DNA of 20,083 nucleotides from Phycisphaerae bacterium (GTDB taxonomy: Bacteria > Planctomycetota > Phycisphaerae > Tepidisphaerales > Tepidisphaeraceae), in NCBI GenBank assembly GCA_030448225.1, contig JAUJNJ010000017.1, forward strand, positions 46,919 through 67,001. Reading direction: 5' to 3'. The notes beneath the pieces were generated by a model. That model was not told the DNA's origin, searched no databases, and was given only the letters and a program-made list of their open reading frames with translations. Numbering within the stretch: the stretch's first letter is position 1; every line of letters begins with the position of its first letter. The translations under genes and the position numbers were made by a program. Shown here one piece after another: positions 8,638-15,962 of this stretch.

Positions 8638-9834
8638 ATGCCGCCCATGGCACTCGACGGCATCATCTTCGACCTCGACGGCACCCTCGTGGACACCAAC
8701 GGCGCCCACGTCGAGGCGTGGCGAAAATCGCTCGAGTCGCACGGCTACAAGGTGGCGGCCGACCGGATCTTCCTCGAGATCGGCAAGGGGGGCGACCAGC
8801 TCGTGCCCGCCATCCTCGGCAAGGAGGCCGACGCCCGCGACGGCGACGCGCTCCGCCACGGGTGGATGACCGCGTACGAATCGATCGCGGCGTCCACGCG
8901 GCTGAACGTCTTCCCCGGCGCCAAGGACCTCATCGCCGAGTTGAAGCGACGCGGGCTGAAGCTCGTGCTCGCCACGTCGAGCAAGGAGAAGACGCTCGAG
9001 GCGACCGAGCGCAGCGCGGGGTTCCCGGTGCGCGAGTTGATGGACGAGGTGGTGATGGCCGACGACGTCGAGGCGAGCAAGCCGGCCCCCGACGTCGTGC
9101 AGGCGGCGGTGGCGAAGCTGAAGCTGTCGCCCGCGCAATGCGCGATGGTCGGCGACACGAACTACGACGCCGAGGCCGCCAAGGGCGCGGGCGTCGTCTG
9201 CCTCGGCCTCACCGGCGGCGGGCACGAGCCGGCCACGCTGCTCCGCGCCGGCTGCCGCGCGGTGTGGCGCGACCCGGCCGACCTGCTCGCCCACCTCGAC
9301 GACGCGCTGCGCGTCGCCTCGCCCGGCCCGGCGCGCCTCACGACGAACGTGCTCCACGACCTGATGCGCGCCGCCCTCGCCGCCGCCCACCAAGGCATGC
9401 AGGCCGGCGAGGTGCCGATCGGCTGCGTGCTGGCGACCGGCGACGGCCGCGTCGTCGCCAGCGGCTTCAACGAGCTGAATGGAACGAAGAACAAGACGGC
9501 CCACGCGGAGATCGTCACCTTCGCCAAGGCCGCGGGGAAGACTGCGCCGGACGCGCGCGACCTGATCCTCCTCTCGACGCTCGAGCCGTGCGTGATGTGC
9601 CTCGGCGCGGCGATGGAGGCGGCGGTCGACACGGTCGTCTACGGCCTGCGCGCCCCCGCCGACAGCGGCACCGGCCGCGTCGCCCCGCCGCAGAGCCCCG
9701 AGAGCCAGATGCCCCGCATCGTCCCCGACGTGCTGGCGGTCGAGAGCCGGGCGATGCTGGAGGAATGGCTGCGCCTCCCGGACCGCAACGCGGAGCAGGT
9801 GAAGTTCGTGAAGCAACTGCTGTCGCTGGCGTGA
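8638..9834 (+). CDS. HAD-family phosphatase fused to a CMP/dCMP-type (TadA-like) deaminase
   Basis: One clean open frame, 398 residues from ATG 8638 (ATG 8647 is possible), holds two enzymes. Residues 5-225 are a HAD phosphatase of the phosphoglycolate/beta-phosphoglucomutase type: nucleophile motif DLDGTL (D12, D14), SS at 114-115, K148 in SKPAPD, and GDTNYDAEA (D173, D177). Residues about 240-395 are a zinc-dependent deaminase: AGEVPIG, AHAEIV (H289, E291) and LEPCVMC (C318, C321), closest in style to TadA and guanine deaminases. Both active sites look complete. I cannot assign substrates. A caution: ATG 9364 (residue 243) overlaps an out-of-frame TGA at 9362 as TGATG. In a sequence with this many indels, the fusion could be two overlapping genes joined by one error. 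Confidence 0.85.
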   Translation: MPPMALDGIIFDLDGTLVDTNGAHVEAWRKSLESHGYKVAADRIFLEIGKGGDQLVPAILGKEADARDGDALRHGWMTAYESIAASTRLNVFPGAKDLIAELKRRGLKLVLATSSKEKTLEATERSAGFPVRELMDEVVMADDVEASKPAPDVVQAAVAKLKLSPAQCAMVGDTNYDAEAAKGAGVVCLGLTGGGHEPATLLRAGCRAVWRDPADLLAHLDDALRVASPGPARLTTNVLHDLMRAALAAAHQGMQAGEVPIGCVLATGDGRVVASGFNELNGTKNKTAHAEIVTFAKAAGKTAPDARDLILLSTLEPCVMCLGAAMEAAVDTVVYGLRAPADSGTGRVAPPQSPESQMPRIVPDVLAVESRAMLEEWLRLPDRNAEQVKFVKQLLSLA

Positions 9835-9857
9835 ACGGTTTCAGGAGAGTTTCACCG

Positions 9858-9884
9858 CAGAGGCGCGGAGGACGCGGAGGGCGG
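9858..9884 (+). repeat. 9-bp tandem array, left arm of locus F
   Basis: Three 9-bp units (CAGAGGCGC, GGAGGACGC, GGAGGGCGG) follow the deaminase stop by 23 bases, preceded by TTTCACCG. The complementary arm lies about 0.7 kb away, on the other side of the small lipoprotein gene. The rest of this gap (to 10019) shows nothing else. Confidence 0.65.
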
Positions 9885-10019
9885 TGTAGAGTCGCGCCGT
9901 GTCGCGCCGGGGGTGGCAGCGGGTCGCAGGGCCCTGACCCAAGGCGATCGTCTCACGTGTTGCCCGCCGCGCCCCCGAGCCCATCCCGTCACGCCCGGCG
10001 TCCTCTGGAGGCGTAGCGG

Positions 10020-10442
10020 ATGCGACTTCTACTCTCAGCGGCAACGTTGCTCGTACTGATCGGCTGCGGGCGGTCCGATACGCAGCAACGGCGCGGCAGC
10101 GCAACGTTGCCAACCCTCCCGGCCAGCGCGGAAATATCGAGGATCCGACTCGTGTTGGGCGGCAGTTCCCTCGGCCCCGCCTACGACGTCTTACTGACTA
10201 AGCGGGAGGACATCGACGCGATGGTCGGATGGCTGGATCAAATCGACTGGTGGTCCGCCCGGGCACGTGACCTCAGTAACGCCGACCTGCCGAGGGTGGG
10301 CAGCATCACCATCGACAAAGCCGACGGAGACTCCCAGTTGCTCATGTTGTACAGAGGAAGCGTCTTCATTCACCAATGGGAGTGGCCCGCCGACACGGAC
10401 GCGCTGGCGGCGATCGCCGAGCGGGCGGGCGGCGGACGGTGA
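10020..10442 (+). CDS. Small lipoprotein, function unknown
   Basis: A 140-residue protein starting at ATG 10020, preceded by TGGAGG nine bases upstream, a plausible Shine-Dalgarno. Residues 1-16 form a lipoprotein signal (MRLLLSAATLLVLIGC) with lipobox LIGC and Cys16 as the acyl site, so it is probably anchored in a membrane facing the periplasm. The mature part has no motif I recognise; it looks like one compact alpha/beta domain (ISRIRLVLGG, SITIDKADGDSQLLMLYRG). Its codons are less GC-biased than those of the neighbours. It is bracketed by complementary 9-bp arrays (9858-9884 and 10561-10581), which hints at later arrival. Confidence 0.7.
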   Translation: MRLLLSAATLLVLIGCGRSDTQQRRGSATLPTLPASAEISRIRLVLGGSSLGPAYDVLLTKREDIDAMVGWLDQIDWWSARARDLSNADLPRVGSITIDKADGDSQLLMLYRGSVFIHQWEWPADTDALAAIAERAGGGR

Positions 10443-10560
10443 CCGAGACGGATCACGCCACGGTCGCCAGTCGCGACCGTCGCGCCTTTCCCGGCGCTGC
10501 TTTACGTCTTGACTGGCGTGTGCGCCGCGGCTGGTTATCCATCACCGCCCGGAGCGCTCC

Positions 10561-10581
10561 CCCCTCCGCGCCCTCTGCGCG
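10561..10581 (-). repeat. 9-bp type array, right arm of locus F
   Basis: Read on the minus strand this is a CGCAGAGG core followed by GCGCGGAGGGG. It corresponds to the left arm at 9858-9884 in inverted orientation, less regularly spaced. It lies in the convergent gap between the lipoprotein gene and the end of the aldehyde dehydrogenase gene. Confidence 0.55.
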
Positions 10582-10597
10582 AACCTGCTTGTCGGCT

Positions 10598-11992
10598 TCA
10601 CTCGCTCCGCCGGGCGTCGCCGCCCTGCTCGGTTTCCTTCACCCACACCGTCTTGACGTTGGTGAACTCGTGGATGCCGAAGCTCGACAACTCGCGGCCG
10701 TATCCGCTGTCCTTGATGCCGCCGAAGGGGAGGCGGGGGTCGGACTTCACGACGCCGTTGACGAAGACGCAGCCGGCGTCGATGCGCGCGGCGAGTTGCT
10801 CGGCGCGGGCCGCGTCGCGCGTCCAGACGCTGGCGCCGAGGCCGTAGATCGACGCGTTGGCGAGGCGGACGGCGTCGTCGGCGTCGTCGGCAACGACGAG
10901 GGCGGCGACGGGGCCGAACGTCTCCTCGTCGAACGCGGGGTTGCCGGGGCCGACGTCGGCCAGAACGGTGGGCAGATAGTAATACCCGCGGCCGGGCGGG
11001 CGCGTGCCACCGGTGACGAGGCGGGCGCCGGCCTTCACGCTCCGCTCGACCTGGTCGGCGAGGTGGTCGAGCAGGTCCCGCCGCGCAAGCGGGCCGACCT
11101 GCGTGGCGCGGTCGAGCGGGTCGCCGACCCGCTGCGCCGCCATCCGCGCGGCGAACGCCTTTTCGAACGCGGCGGCGATCGGGCGCTCGACGATGAACCG
11201 CTTGGCCGCGATGCAGCTCTGGCCGCTGTTGATGCACCGCGCGGCGGCGGCGGCCGCGGCGACGGCGTCGACGTCCGCGTCGCGCAGGACGACGAACGGG
11301 TCGGACCCGCCGAGTTCCAGCCCCGTCTTCTTCAGCGCGCCCCCCGCGGGCGCCGCCACCGCCCGCCCGGCCCGGCGGCTGCCGGTGTGCGTGACGGCGC
11401 GGATCGCGTCGTGGCGGATCAGGTCGGCGGCCCGCTCGTCCTCGATGAGGATCGCCGTGGACACGCCGGGCGGGAAGCCGGCGTCGCGGAAGATCGCTTC
11501 GATCGCCAGCGCGCAGCCGGGGACGTTGGGCGCGTGCTTCAACACGCCGACGTTGCCCGCCACGAGCGTGGGGCAGGCGAAGCGGAAGACCTGCCAGAAC
11601 GGGAAGTTCCACGGCATGATCGCCAGCACCGCGCCGAGCGGCTCGTAGCGGACGTAGCTGCGCGTCGCGTCGGACGCGATCGGCGTCGGCGCGAGGTACG
11701 TTGCGGCGAGCGCGGCGAAGTGGTCGCAGCACGCCGCGCACTTCTCGACCACCGCCTCGGCCGCGACGATCGGCTTGCCCATCTCGCGCGTCATCAGCGC
11801 CGACAACTCCGCCGACCGTTCCCGCAACAGCGCCCCCGCGCGGCGGAGCAGCGCCGCCCGCGCGTCGAGCGGCACGCGCCGCCACCCGCCAAACGCAGCG
11901 GCCGCGGCCGCCAAGCGGCGCTCGACCTCACCATGTCGTTGAACTGGGATGTCGCCGAGCGGTTCCTCGGTTGCGGGGTTGATGCGTGTCAC
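10598..11992 (-). CDS. NAD(P)-dependent aldehyde dehydrogenase, succinate-semialdehyde type
   Basis: A 464-residue aldehyde dehydrogenase, typical length for the family and without frameshifts. It oxidises an aldehyde to a carboxylate with NAD(P). Conserved sites are the oxyanion Asn in MPWNFPFW (N129), the cofactor Lys in VLKHAPN (K152), the general base in LELGGSDPFVV (E226), the nucleophile in INSGQSCIAAKRF (C260) and EETFGPV near residue 370. The opening MTRINPATEE and the GQSCIAAKRF context match the succinate-semialdehyde/GabD-like branch best, but substrate cannot be fixed from sequence. The start is GTG 11992; an ATG seven bases upstream is out of frame and stops at once. One oddity is a His in AVTHTGS, where the family usually has a hydrophobic or Phe residue. 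The gene stands alone, so context gives no pathway. Confidence 0.9.
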   Translation of the reverse strand: MTRINPATEEPLGDIPVQRHGEVERRLAAAAAAFGGWRRVPLDARAALLRRAGALLRERSAELSALMTREMGKPIVAAEAVVEKCAACCDHFAALAATYLAPTPIASDATRSYVRYEPLGAVLAIMPWNFPFWQVFRFACPTLVAGNVGVLKHAPNVPGCALAIEAIFRDAGFPPGVSTAILIEDERAADLIRHDAIRAVTHTGSRRAGRAVAAPAGGALKKTGLELGGSDPFVVLRDADVDAVAAAAAAARCINSGQSCIAAKRFIVERPIAAAFEKAFAARMAAQRVGDPLDRATQVGPLARRDLLDHLADQVERSVKAGARLVTGGTRPPGRGYYYLPTVLADVGPGNPAFDEETFGPVAALVVADDADDAVRLANASIYGLGASVWTRDAARAEQLAARIDAGCVFVNGVVKSDPRLPFGGIKDSGYGRELSSFGIHEFTNVKTVWVKETEQGGDARRSE

Positions 11993-12131
11993 GCCTTCAT
12001 CGTAGTTCCTTGGACGGCACGAGGTGAATGTGCCCGGCTGAAGGCGAGGCCGCGCCCGATGAATTTCCGGAAACCAATCTCCGACGCACGACCCGCAAAT
12101 TGCACGATCGGTCGTGTCACACGGCGAGCAG

Positions 12132-12788
12132 CTAGGGCCAGGAGAACAGGAGCGTCATGAGTCGCGCCATCACGGTCGCCACGACGAGGAAGCCGGTCCA
12201 ACACGCCAGTTGGGCCAAGAGGAGACGGCCCAAGGAGTCGTAGTTCGTCTTGATCCCGATTGGCTTCGTCGCGTCGACGTCGCGTGCGGCCAGGAGTGCC
12301 TGAAGCGCCTGGCGGTCCACGCTCGACGGGATCTCGGACTTCAGCCGCAGACGCCCCGACGCGAGCGTGAGCCACGCTCGGCCGCCGGCCTCCAGCACGT
12401 CGGTCTGCTCGATCTTCGAGAACGGGATGAACCGCAGCGGCAGGCGCACGCCCGCGCGCGTGACCTGCGCGAACGGCGGGCTGAACGCGTACCAGCAGCG
12501 GAGCAGGAGGGCCGTTGCGTAGTAGGCGTACGCCGGCAGGACCAGCAGCAGCACGACCAGTTTCGGAACCATCCAAACCAGTTGACGGACCTGGGTGGCG
12601 GTCAGGTCGTCGCGAACGAACCAGACGATGATCGCGCACGGCGGCAACGCCAGCAGGAAGGGATGCCCCAGTTCCGCCCAAACCATCTTCCACGCGGCGA
12701 GCCACGACCGCAGCGGGACGCGCAGCGGCGTCTGATCCCGCCACGGTTCCTCCCAGGCGATCATCTCCGGCACTTCGGCGGGTCGCAT
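12132..12788 (-). CDS. Membrane protein of unknown function
   Basis: 218 residues from ATG 12788, chosen because GGAG lies five bases upstream; a longer GTG start at 12815 is possible. Hydrophobic spans are near residues 40-58 (HPFLLALPPCAIIVWFV), 70-97 (VWMVPKLVVLLLVLPAYAYY) and at the C-terminus (QLACWTGFLVVATVMARL). Between the second and third spans lies a soluble domain with PFSKIEQTDVLEAGGRAWL and GRLRLKSEIP. This has the strand pattern of a bacterial PH-like domain, so the protein may be a distant PH-domain membrane protein, but that is a guess. It is on the same strand as the aldehyde dehydrogenase, 139 bp upstream of it, and may be unrelated. Confidence 0.65.
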   Translation of the reverse strand: MRPAEVPEMIAWEEPWRDQTPLRVPLRSWLAAWKMVWAELGHPFLLALPPCAIIVWFVRDDLTATQVRQLVWMVPKLVVLLLVLPAYAYYATALLLRCWYAFSPPFAQVTRAGVRLPLRFIPFSKIEQTDVLEAGGRAWLTLASGRLRLKSEIPSSVDRQALQALLAARDVDATKPIGIKTNYDSLGRLLLAQLACWTGFLVVATVMARLMTLLFSWP

Positions 12789-13174
12789 CGTGTCTCCGAA
12801 GAGGCGAGGCGGCACAGGTTCAACTTCGGGCGCGACTCGGCGGGCGTGACGCTAGGATGAACCTTCACAACCCGCGTCATGCCGCCCTGGCACATCGATC
12901 ACGGCGCCCGCCGCCTTCGGAGCGGCGCGCGGAGTTTCTTCGTGCTCCCCAAGCGTGACCGTCGCGGAGAATCGTGCGGATGGCGTTGACGCCGATGGTC
13001 CGCCTCCGCGACTTCCTTCGGAGCAGGAGCGAGGAAGTAACAATGGTGGCGTCTGTGGAAACGTCGGCGAAGGGAGATCGCGTGAGTCTGGAATGCGAAC
13101 GCCGCCGGCGCGGCCTCTTCTGGCGAGGCAGCGCCGGCGGCGAGTGAGTCTTTTCGGATGCGGGCCGGCCCCGG
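12789..13174. other. Intergenic stretch with hairpins, no gene seen
   Basis: This 386-bp gap lies between two minus-strand genes. A plus-strand open frame (12955-13233) lacks any family signal and runs into the PDZ gene, so I do not call it. A short inverted pair (ACTTCCT / AGGAAGT) lies near 13010-13040, and a long hairpin at 13100-13142 is listed separately. The promoter of the membrane-protein gene should be near 12830, but I see no clear consensus. Confidence 0.55.
13100..13142 (-). terminator. Strong hairpin downstream of the PDZ gene
   Basis: Positions 13100-13111 and 13131-13142 form a perfect 12-bp all-GC stem. An inner stem (13113-13117 with 13125-13129) extends it across one mismatch. 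It starts 32 bases beyond the PDZ stop on the minus strand, where the sigma-factor operon would end. There is no T-tract on the minus strand, so it may be Rho-assisted or a stability hairpin. On the plus strand TCTTTT follows seven bases later. Confidence 0.5.
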
Positions 13175-14203
13175 TCAGGGGGTGGGTTGCTCGACCGGGC
13201 GGGCGGGTTTGCTGGCCGCCTCCATGCGCTTGAGCTTCTCGGCCACGACCGGGGGCATCTTCTCGCGGGCGCCGGGCGCGTCGATCGGGCCCTCCCACAG
13301 GACGGCGCCGTCCTTGTCCTTGGCGACGAGCGCGCGCCGCTCGGCGGGCTGGGTGTCGGCGGGGGCGGCGCCCTCGCCCGCGTTGCGGCCGGACTGGTTG
13401 GAGGTGATCGTCAGCGTGTGCTCGCCGTCAGTCCAGACGATTGTCGACGACACCGACACGCCCTGCTCGAGCCGCGGCGGCGGGCCGGGCGGGCGGCCCC
13501 CGCCGGGCATGCCGGGCCCGGTGAGACCGCCGCGGCGGGCCTCGAGGGGTTGGATCGAGAAGAACTCGGTGTGCGGCTGCGGGCCGGGCATGCCGCGGAG
13601 GTAGAAGTAGACGTCCTCGACGGGCGCGAGCTCCTTCTCGATCAGCTTCGCCCGCAGCGCCGACGTCTCGCCGCCGCGGACGATCGTCAGCCCGATCTCG
13701 TCGCCGGGCTTGTGGCTGCGGACGAGCACCGCGAACTGCTCGGCGTTGACGAGGCGCTGGTCGTCGAGCTTCGTGATCACGTCGTGCTGCTTCAGCCCCG
13801 CCGCCTCGGCCGGGCTCCCCTTCTCGACGAACTCGACGACGAGGCCCATGCCCTTGGCGAGCTTCAACTGCTCGCGCAGCGCCGGGGTCGCGGGCGACGC
13901 GGCCACGCCGAGGAACGCGCCCTTCTCCCGGTTCTGCGGCTCGACCAGGAACCGGTACTCGGGCTTGCCCGGCTGACCCGGCACGCGGTCGAAGTGGATC
14001 CGCGGCTCGGGCTGACCGGGGTCGGGCAGCGGCGCGGTTTGCTTCGCCGGGCCCGGGCCCGGCGCGACCTCCTTGACGACGTTCGGCGGTTCGCCGCCAC
14101 CGCCGCCGCCCTGCGCCGGCGGCAGCGGCGGCGGGGATTGGGCGGCGGCGGTCGCCGCGGCGCATCCGATCAGCACGGCCGTCAAAAGCTTCTGCGTACG
14201 CAT
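13175..14203 (-). CDS. Secreted PDZ-domain protein
   Basis: 342 residues. ATG 14203 is fixed by a good Shine-Dalgarno (GGGAGG at 14210-14215) six bases upstream, although the frame stays open further. A signal peptide (residues 1-22, LLTAVLIGCAAATAAAQ) indicates export. A Pro/Gly-rich linker follows, then one PDZ domain at about residues 96-180: GAFLGVAASP, VVEFVEKGSPAEAAGLKQHD, then VITKLDDQRL and GDEIGLTIVRGG. No trypsin-like protease domain is present, so this is not a complete HtrA/DegP. The C-terminal half has Gly/Pro repeats and a predicted strand region (SSTIVWTDGEHTLTITSN). It is the third gene after an ECF sigma factor, so a part in signalling from the envelope is plausible. The role is not established. 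Confidence 0.8.
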   Translation of the reverse strand: MRTQKLLTAVLIGCAAATAAAQSPPPLPPAQGGGGGGEPPNVVKEVAPGPGPAKQTAPLPDPGQPEPRIHFDRVPGQPGKPEYRFLVEPQNREKGAFLGVAASPATPALREQLKLAKGMGLVVEFVEKGSPAEAAGLKQHDVITKLDDQRLVNAEQFAVLVRSHKPGDEIGLTIVRGGETSALRAKLIEKELAPVEDVYFYLRGMPGPQPHTEFFSIQPLEARRGGLTGPGMPGGGRPPGPPPRLEQGVSVSSTIVWTDGEHTLTITSNQSGRNAGEGAAPADTQPAERRALVAKDKDGAVLWEGPIDAPGAREKMPPVVAEKLKRMEAASKPARPVEQPTP

Positions 14204-14398
14204 AGCGAACCTCCCTAGGGTTCCCGCGCCGCGGCGCCGGATCCGCCCGCCGCGGCCGCGCGACGATCGCGCGCACCGGGGGCGGCCGGGGCCCCTGTAT
14301 GCCCCGCCGGCTGCGGCTGGTTGTCGCATGAGTTGGAGCGGCCGGCGCGGAACGAAGGGTGACATGCGCGCGCCGGCGTCAGTCTGCCTCTCGTGGCG

Positions 14399-14973
14399 TC
14401 AGTACGTCCGAAGTTCGTACAGCAGCAGGTCCTCGCTCGGGATGACCTGTTCGATCTCCTCGCCGGTCGCCTCGTTCCGCCAGCGGGTTTCGTGCCGGTT
14501 CACCCGCCGGAACCGCCGGACGGGACGGCCGTCCTCGCCGATGATGGTGCCGCCGTCGTAGAGCTGGCTGTGGACGCGCTCGTCCATGCGGATCGTCCGC
14601 AGCCCCGGGTCGGCGTACGGGGGCTGCGGCGCGTCGCTCGGCGCGGCCCGCCACAGCGCCGGCGCGATCGCCAGGAGCCGCCAGCGACGCCGCCACCGCC
14701 GCCGATCAGGCCGAAGGTCCACCGCTGGCGGGCCGTGGTCGCCGTCGACGACGACCGACCCACGGGCCCGACGTGCTCGCCGACGACCTGCCTGCGGAAC
14801 GCCGCGCCCGAGCGGCCGAGTTGTCCGTCGAGTTCGACGGCAAGGTGCCGCGACATCATCGCGTCGAGCGCGTCGTCCTCGCCCGTGCGGGCCACGGAGT
14901 CGTCGGCGGCGGCGGCGGTGCCGTCGTCCCCGGGGCCGGCGGCGATCGATTTGTCTTGTTGGAAGTCCGACAT
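14399..14973 (-). CDS. Single-span membrane protein, possible anti-sigma factor (frameshifted)
   Basis: The gene starts 45 bases after the sigma-factor stop, on the same strand. The N-terminal part (ATG 14973: MSDFQQDKSIAAG, then DDALDAMMSRHLAVELDGQL) is acidic and cytoplasmic in style. A hydrophobic stretch (WTFGLIGGGGGVA) then breaks near 14676 and continues in another frame as LLAIAPALWRAAP. Together these make one membrane span. The outer part reads DERVHSQLYDGG, RPVRRFRRVNRHETRW and ends ELLLYELRTY-like (IPSEDLLLYELRTY). With one base corrected the product is about 191 residues. Position after an ECF sigma gene, an N-terminal cytoplasmic tail and one span suggest an anti-sigma factor. 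I see no recognisable anti-sigma (zinc-finger or RskA) domain, so this rests mainly on context. Confidence 0.55.
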
Positions 14974-15017
14974 ATCTCACACTCGGGTTCACGCGGCAAC
15001 GTGTGCCGCACGAGCCC

Positions 15018-15632
15018 CTACACCTTGTTCACGCCCGCCCGGTCCACGCCGTCGGCGAGCAACACGTCTTTTGAGTTGCCGGCTTGCGCCCGGCTCAGCC
15101 GCATATCGACCGCCGCCGGGTTCAGGCCCAGGACCGCGCCGATCTCCTTGCTCGACCGCCCGTCGTAGTAGCGCATCACGACGGCGGTGCGCGTCTGCTC
15201 GTCGAGCGACGCCAGCGCCTGGCCGACGCGCTCGCGCTCCTCGCGGGCCTGCAGCTGGTCGGACGGGTCGTCGGCGTAGCGGAGGTGCGGGCCGGTGTCG
15301 CCGGACTCGTTCTCGGCGACGCCGCTCGACCGCACGTGCTTGCCGCGTCGGCGGACGTCGAGCGAGCGGTTGCGGACGATGTTGCAGACCCAGGGGCCGA
15401 ACTTCTCCGGGTCCTGCAGGTCGCCCAGCCGCTGCCAGGCGCGCAGGAACCCCTCCTGCACCGCGTCGCCGGCGTCGGCGGCGTTGCCGAGGACCGAGTA
15501 GGCCACCGACAACGCCACGCGCTCGTAGCGGCGGATGAGTTCCTCGAAGGCAGCCGCATCACCCGTCCGGGCGCCGCGTGCCAGTTCGGCAACGGTTTGC
15601 TCCAAGTCGCGGTCCCCGATCTGTTCGTTCAC
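15018..15632 (-). CDS. ECF-family RNA polymerase sigma factor
   Basis: 204 residues, normal ECF length, from GTG 15632 (no clear Shine-Dalgarno). Region 2 spans about residues 25-95: FEELIRRYERVALSVAYSV, then DAGDAVQEGFLRAWQRL and FGPWVCNIVRNRSLDVRRR. Region 4 covers about residues 130-185: LASLDEQTRTAVVMRYYDG, SSKEIGAVLGLNPAAVDMRL. It directs RNA polymerase to a specific promoter set. The end of region 4 reads SRAQAGNSKDVL, where families usually have SRARxxLKDVL; a pair of compensating indels near 15075-15090 would explain this. It is the first gene of a minus-strand operon with the putative anti-sigma and PDZ genes, and is divergent from gcvT across 330 bp. Confidence 0.9.
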   Translation of the reverse strand: MNEQIGDRDLEQTVAELARGARTGDAAAFEELIRRYERVALSVAYSVLGNAADAGDAVQEGFLRAWQRLGDLQDPEKFGPWVCNIVRNRSLDVRRRGKHVRSSGVAENESGDTGPHLRYADDPSDQLQAREERERVGQALASLDEQTRTAVVMRYYDGRSSKEIGAVLGLNPAAVDMRLSRAQAGNSKDVLLADGVDRAGVNKV

Positions 15633-15962
15633 CAGCCAAGACGCAGCGACCGCTGGTATCCAACGGCCGCCCCACGATCTTACGACGATTAGAACACGCC
15701 GTGCCTGCGTCTAGGTTCCGACGACGCCGACCGACGACGTCCCTCAACTATATTTTCGGTCACGGTTTATACCTGGCTTGCAAGATCCCCGGTCGGCGGA
15801 TCCGAGAGAGGGGCGAGGCCGCCGCCGCGTGGGTGGAATTTTTCCGCGTCAGGTTCGCCCGGCGGATGTTCGGTGGCCGATGCGGCTGTATCGGGCGCGG
15901 CTTCGGTGGGCCCTCTGATTTCCTTGACGCTCCGCCCCCCGCAACCCTATCGTCGCCCCCAA
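15633..15962. other. Divergent promoter region between the sigma gene and gcvT
   Basis: No gene is seen in these 330 bp. An AT-rich patch at 15745-15772 (with TATATTTT on the plus strand and TATAGT at 15747-15752 on the minus strand) stands out from the GC-rich surroundings and probably carries the sigma-gene promoter, though no matching -35 is clear. A gcvT promoter candidate lies at 15924-15953. I looked for a glycine riboswitch and found none of its usual core elements. Confidence 0.5.
15924..15953 (+). promoter_or_regulatory. Candidate gcvT promoter close to the start codon
   Basis: TTGACG (15924-15929, five of six bases of the -35 consensus) and TATCGT (15948-15953, four of six of the -10) are separated by 18 bp. 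The predicted start of transcription, about seven bases downstream, falls at about 15960, only a few bases before the gcvT ATG at 15963. The message would be nearly leaderless. A chance match is possible. Confidence 0.35.

Noticed and set aside
8443..9816. 457-residue minus-strand open frame opposite the HAD-deaminase
   Set aside because: It is low-complexity His/Arg/Gly-rich sequence opposite two intact active sites, so a shadow.
10376..12160. 594-residue plus-strand open frame opposite the aldehyde dehydrogenase
   Set aside because: The minus strand has the full catalytic set of an aldehyde dehydrogenase. The plus frame is compositionally typical of antisense and has no motif.
12955..13233. 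92-residue plus-strand open frame in the gap before the PDZ gene
   Set aside because: No start signal, no family likeness, and it runs into the antisense of the PDZ gene.
13175..14203. HtrA/DegP-type protease
   Set aside because: Only a PDZ domain is present; there is no trypsin-like domain with a GNSGG-type catalytic motif.
15633..15962. Glycine riboswitch or tRNA upstream of gcvT
   Set aside because: I found neither the conserved riboswitch core nor a cloverleaf with a T-loop consensus in this stretch.
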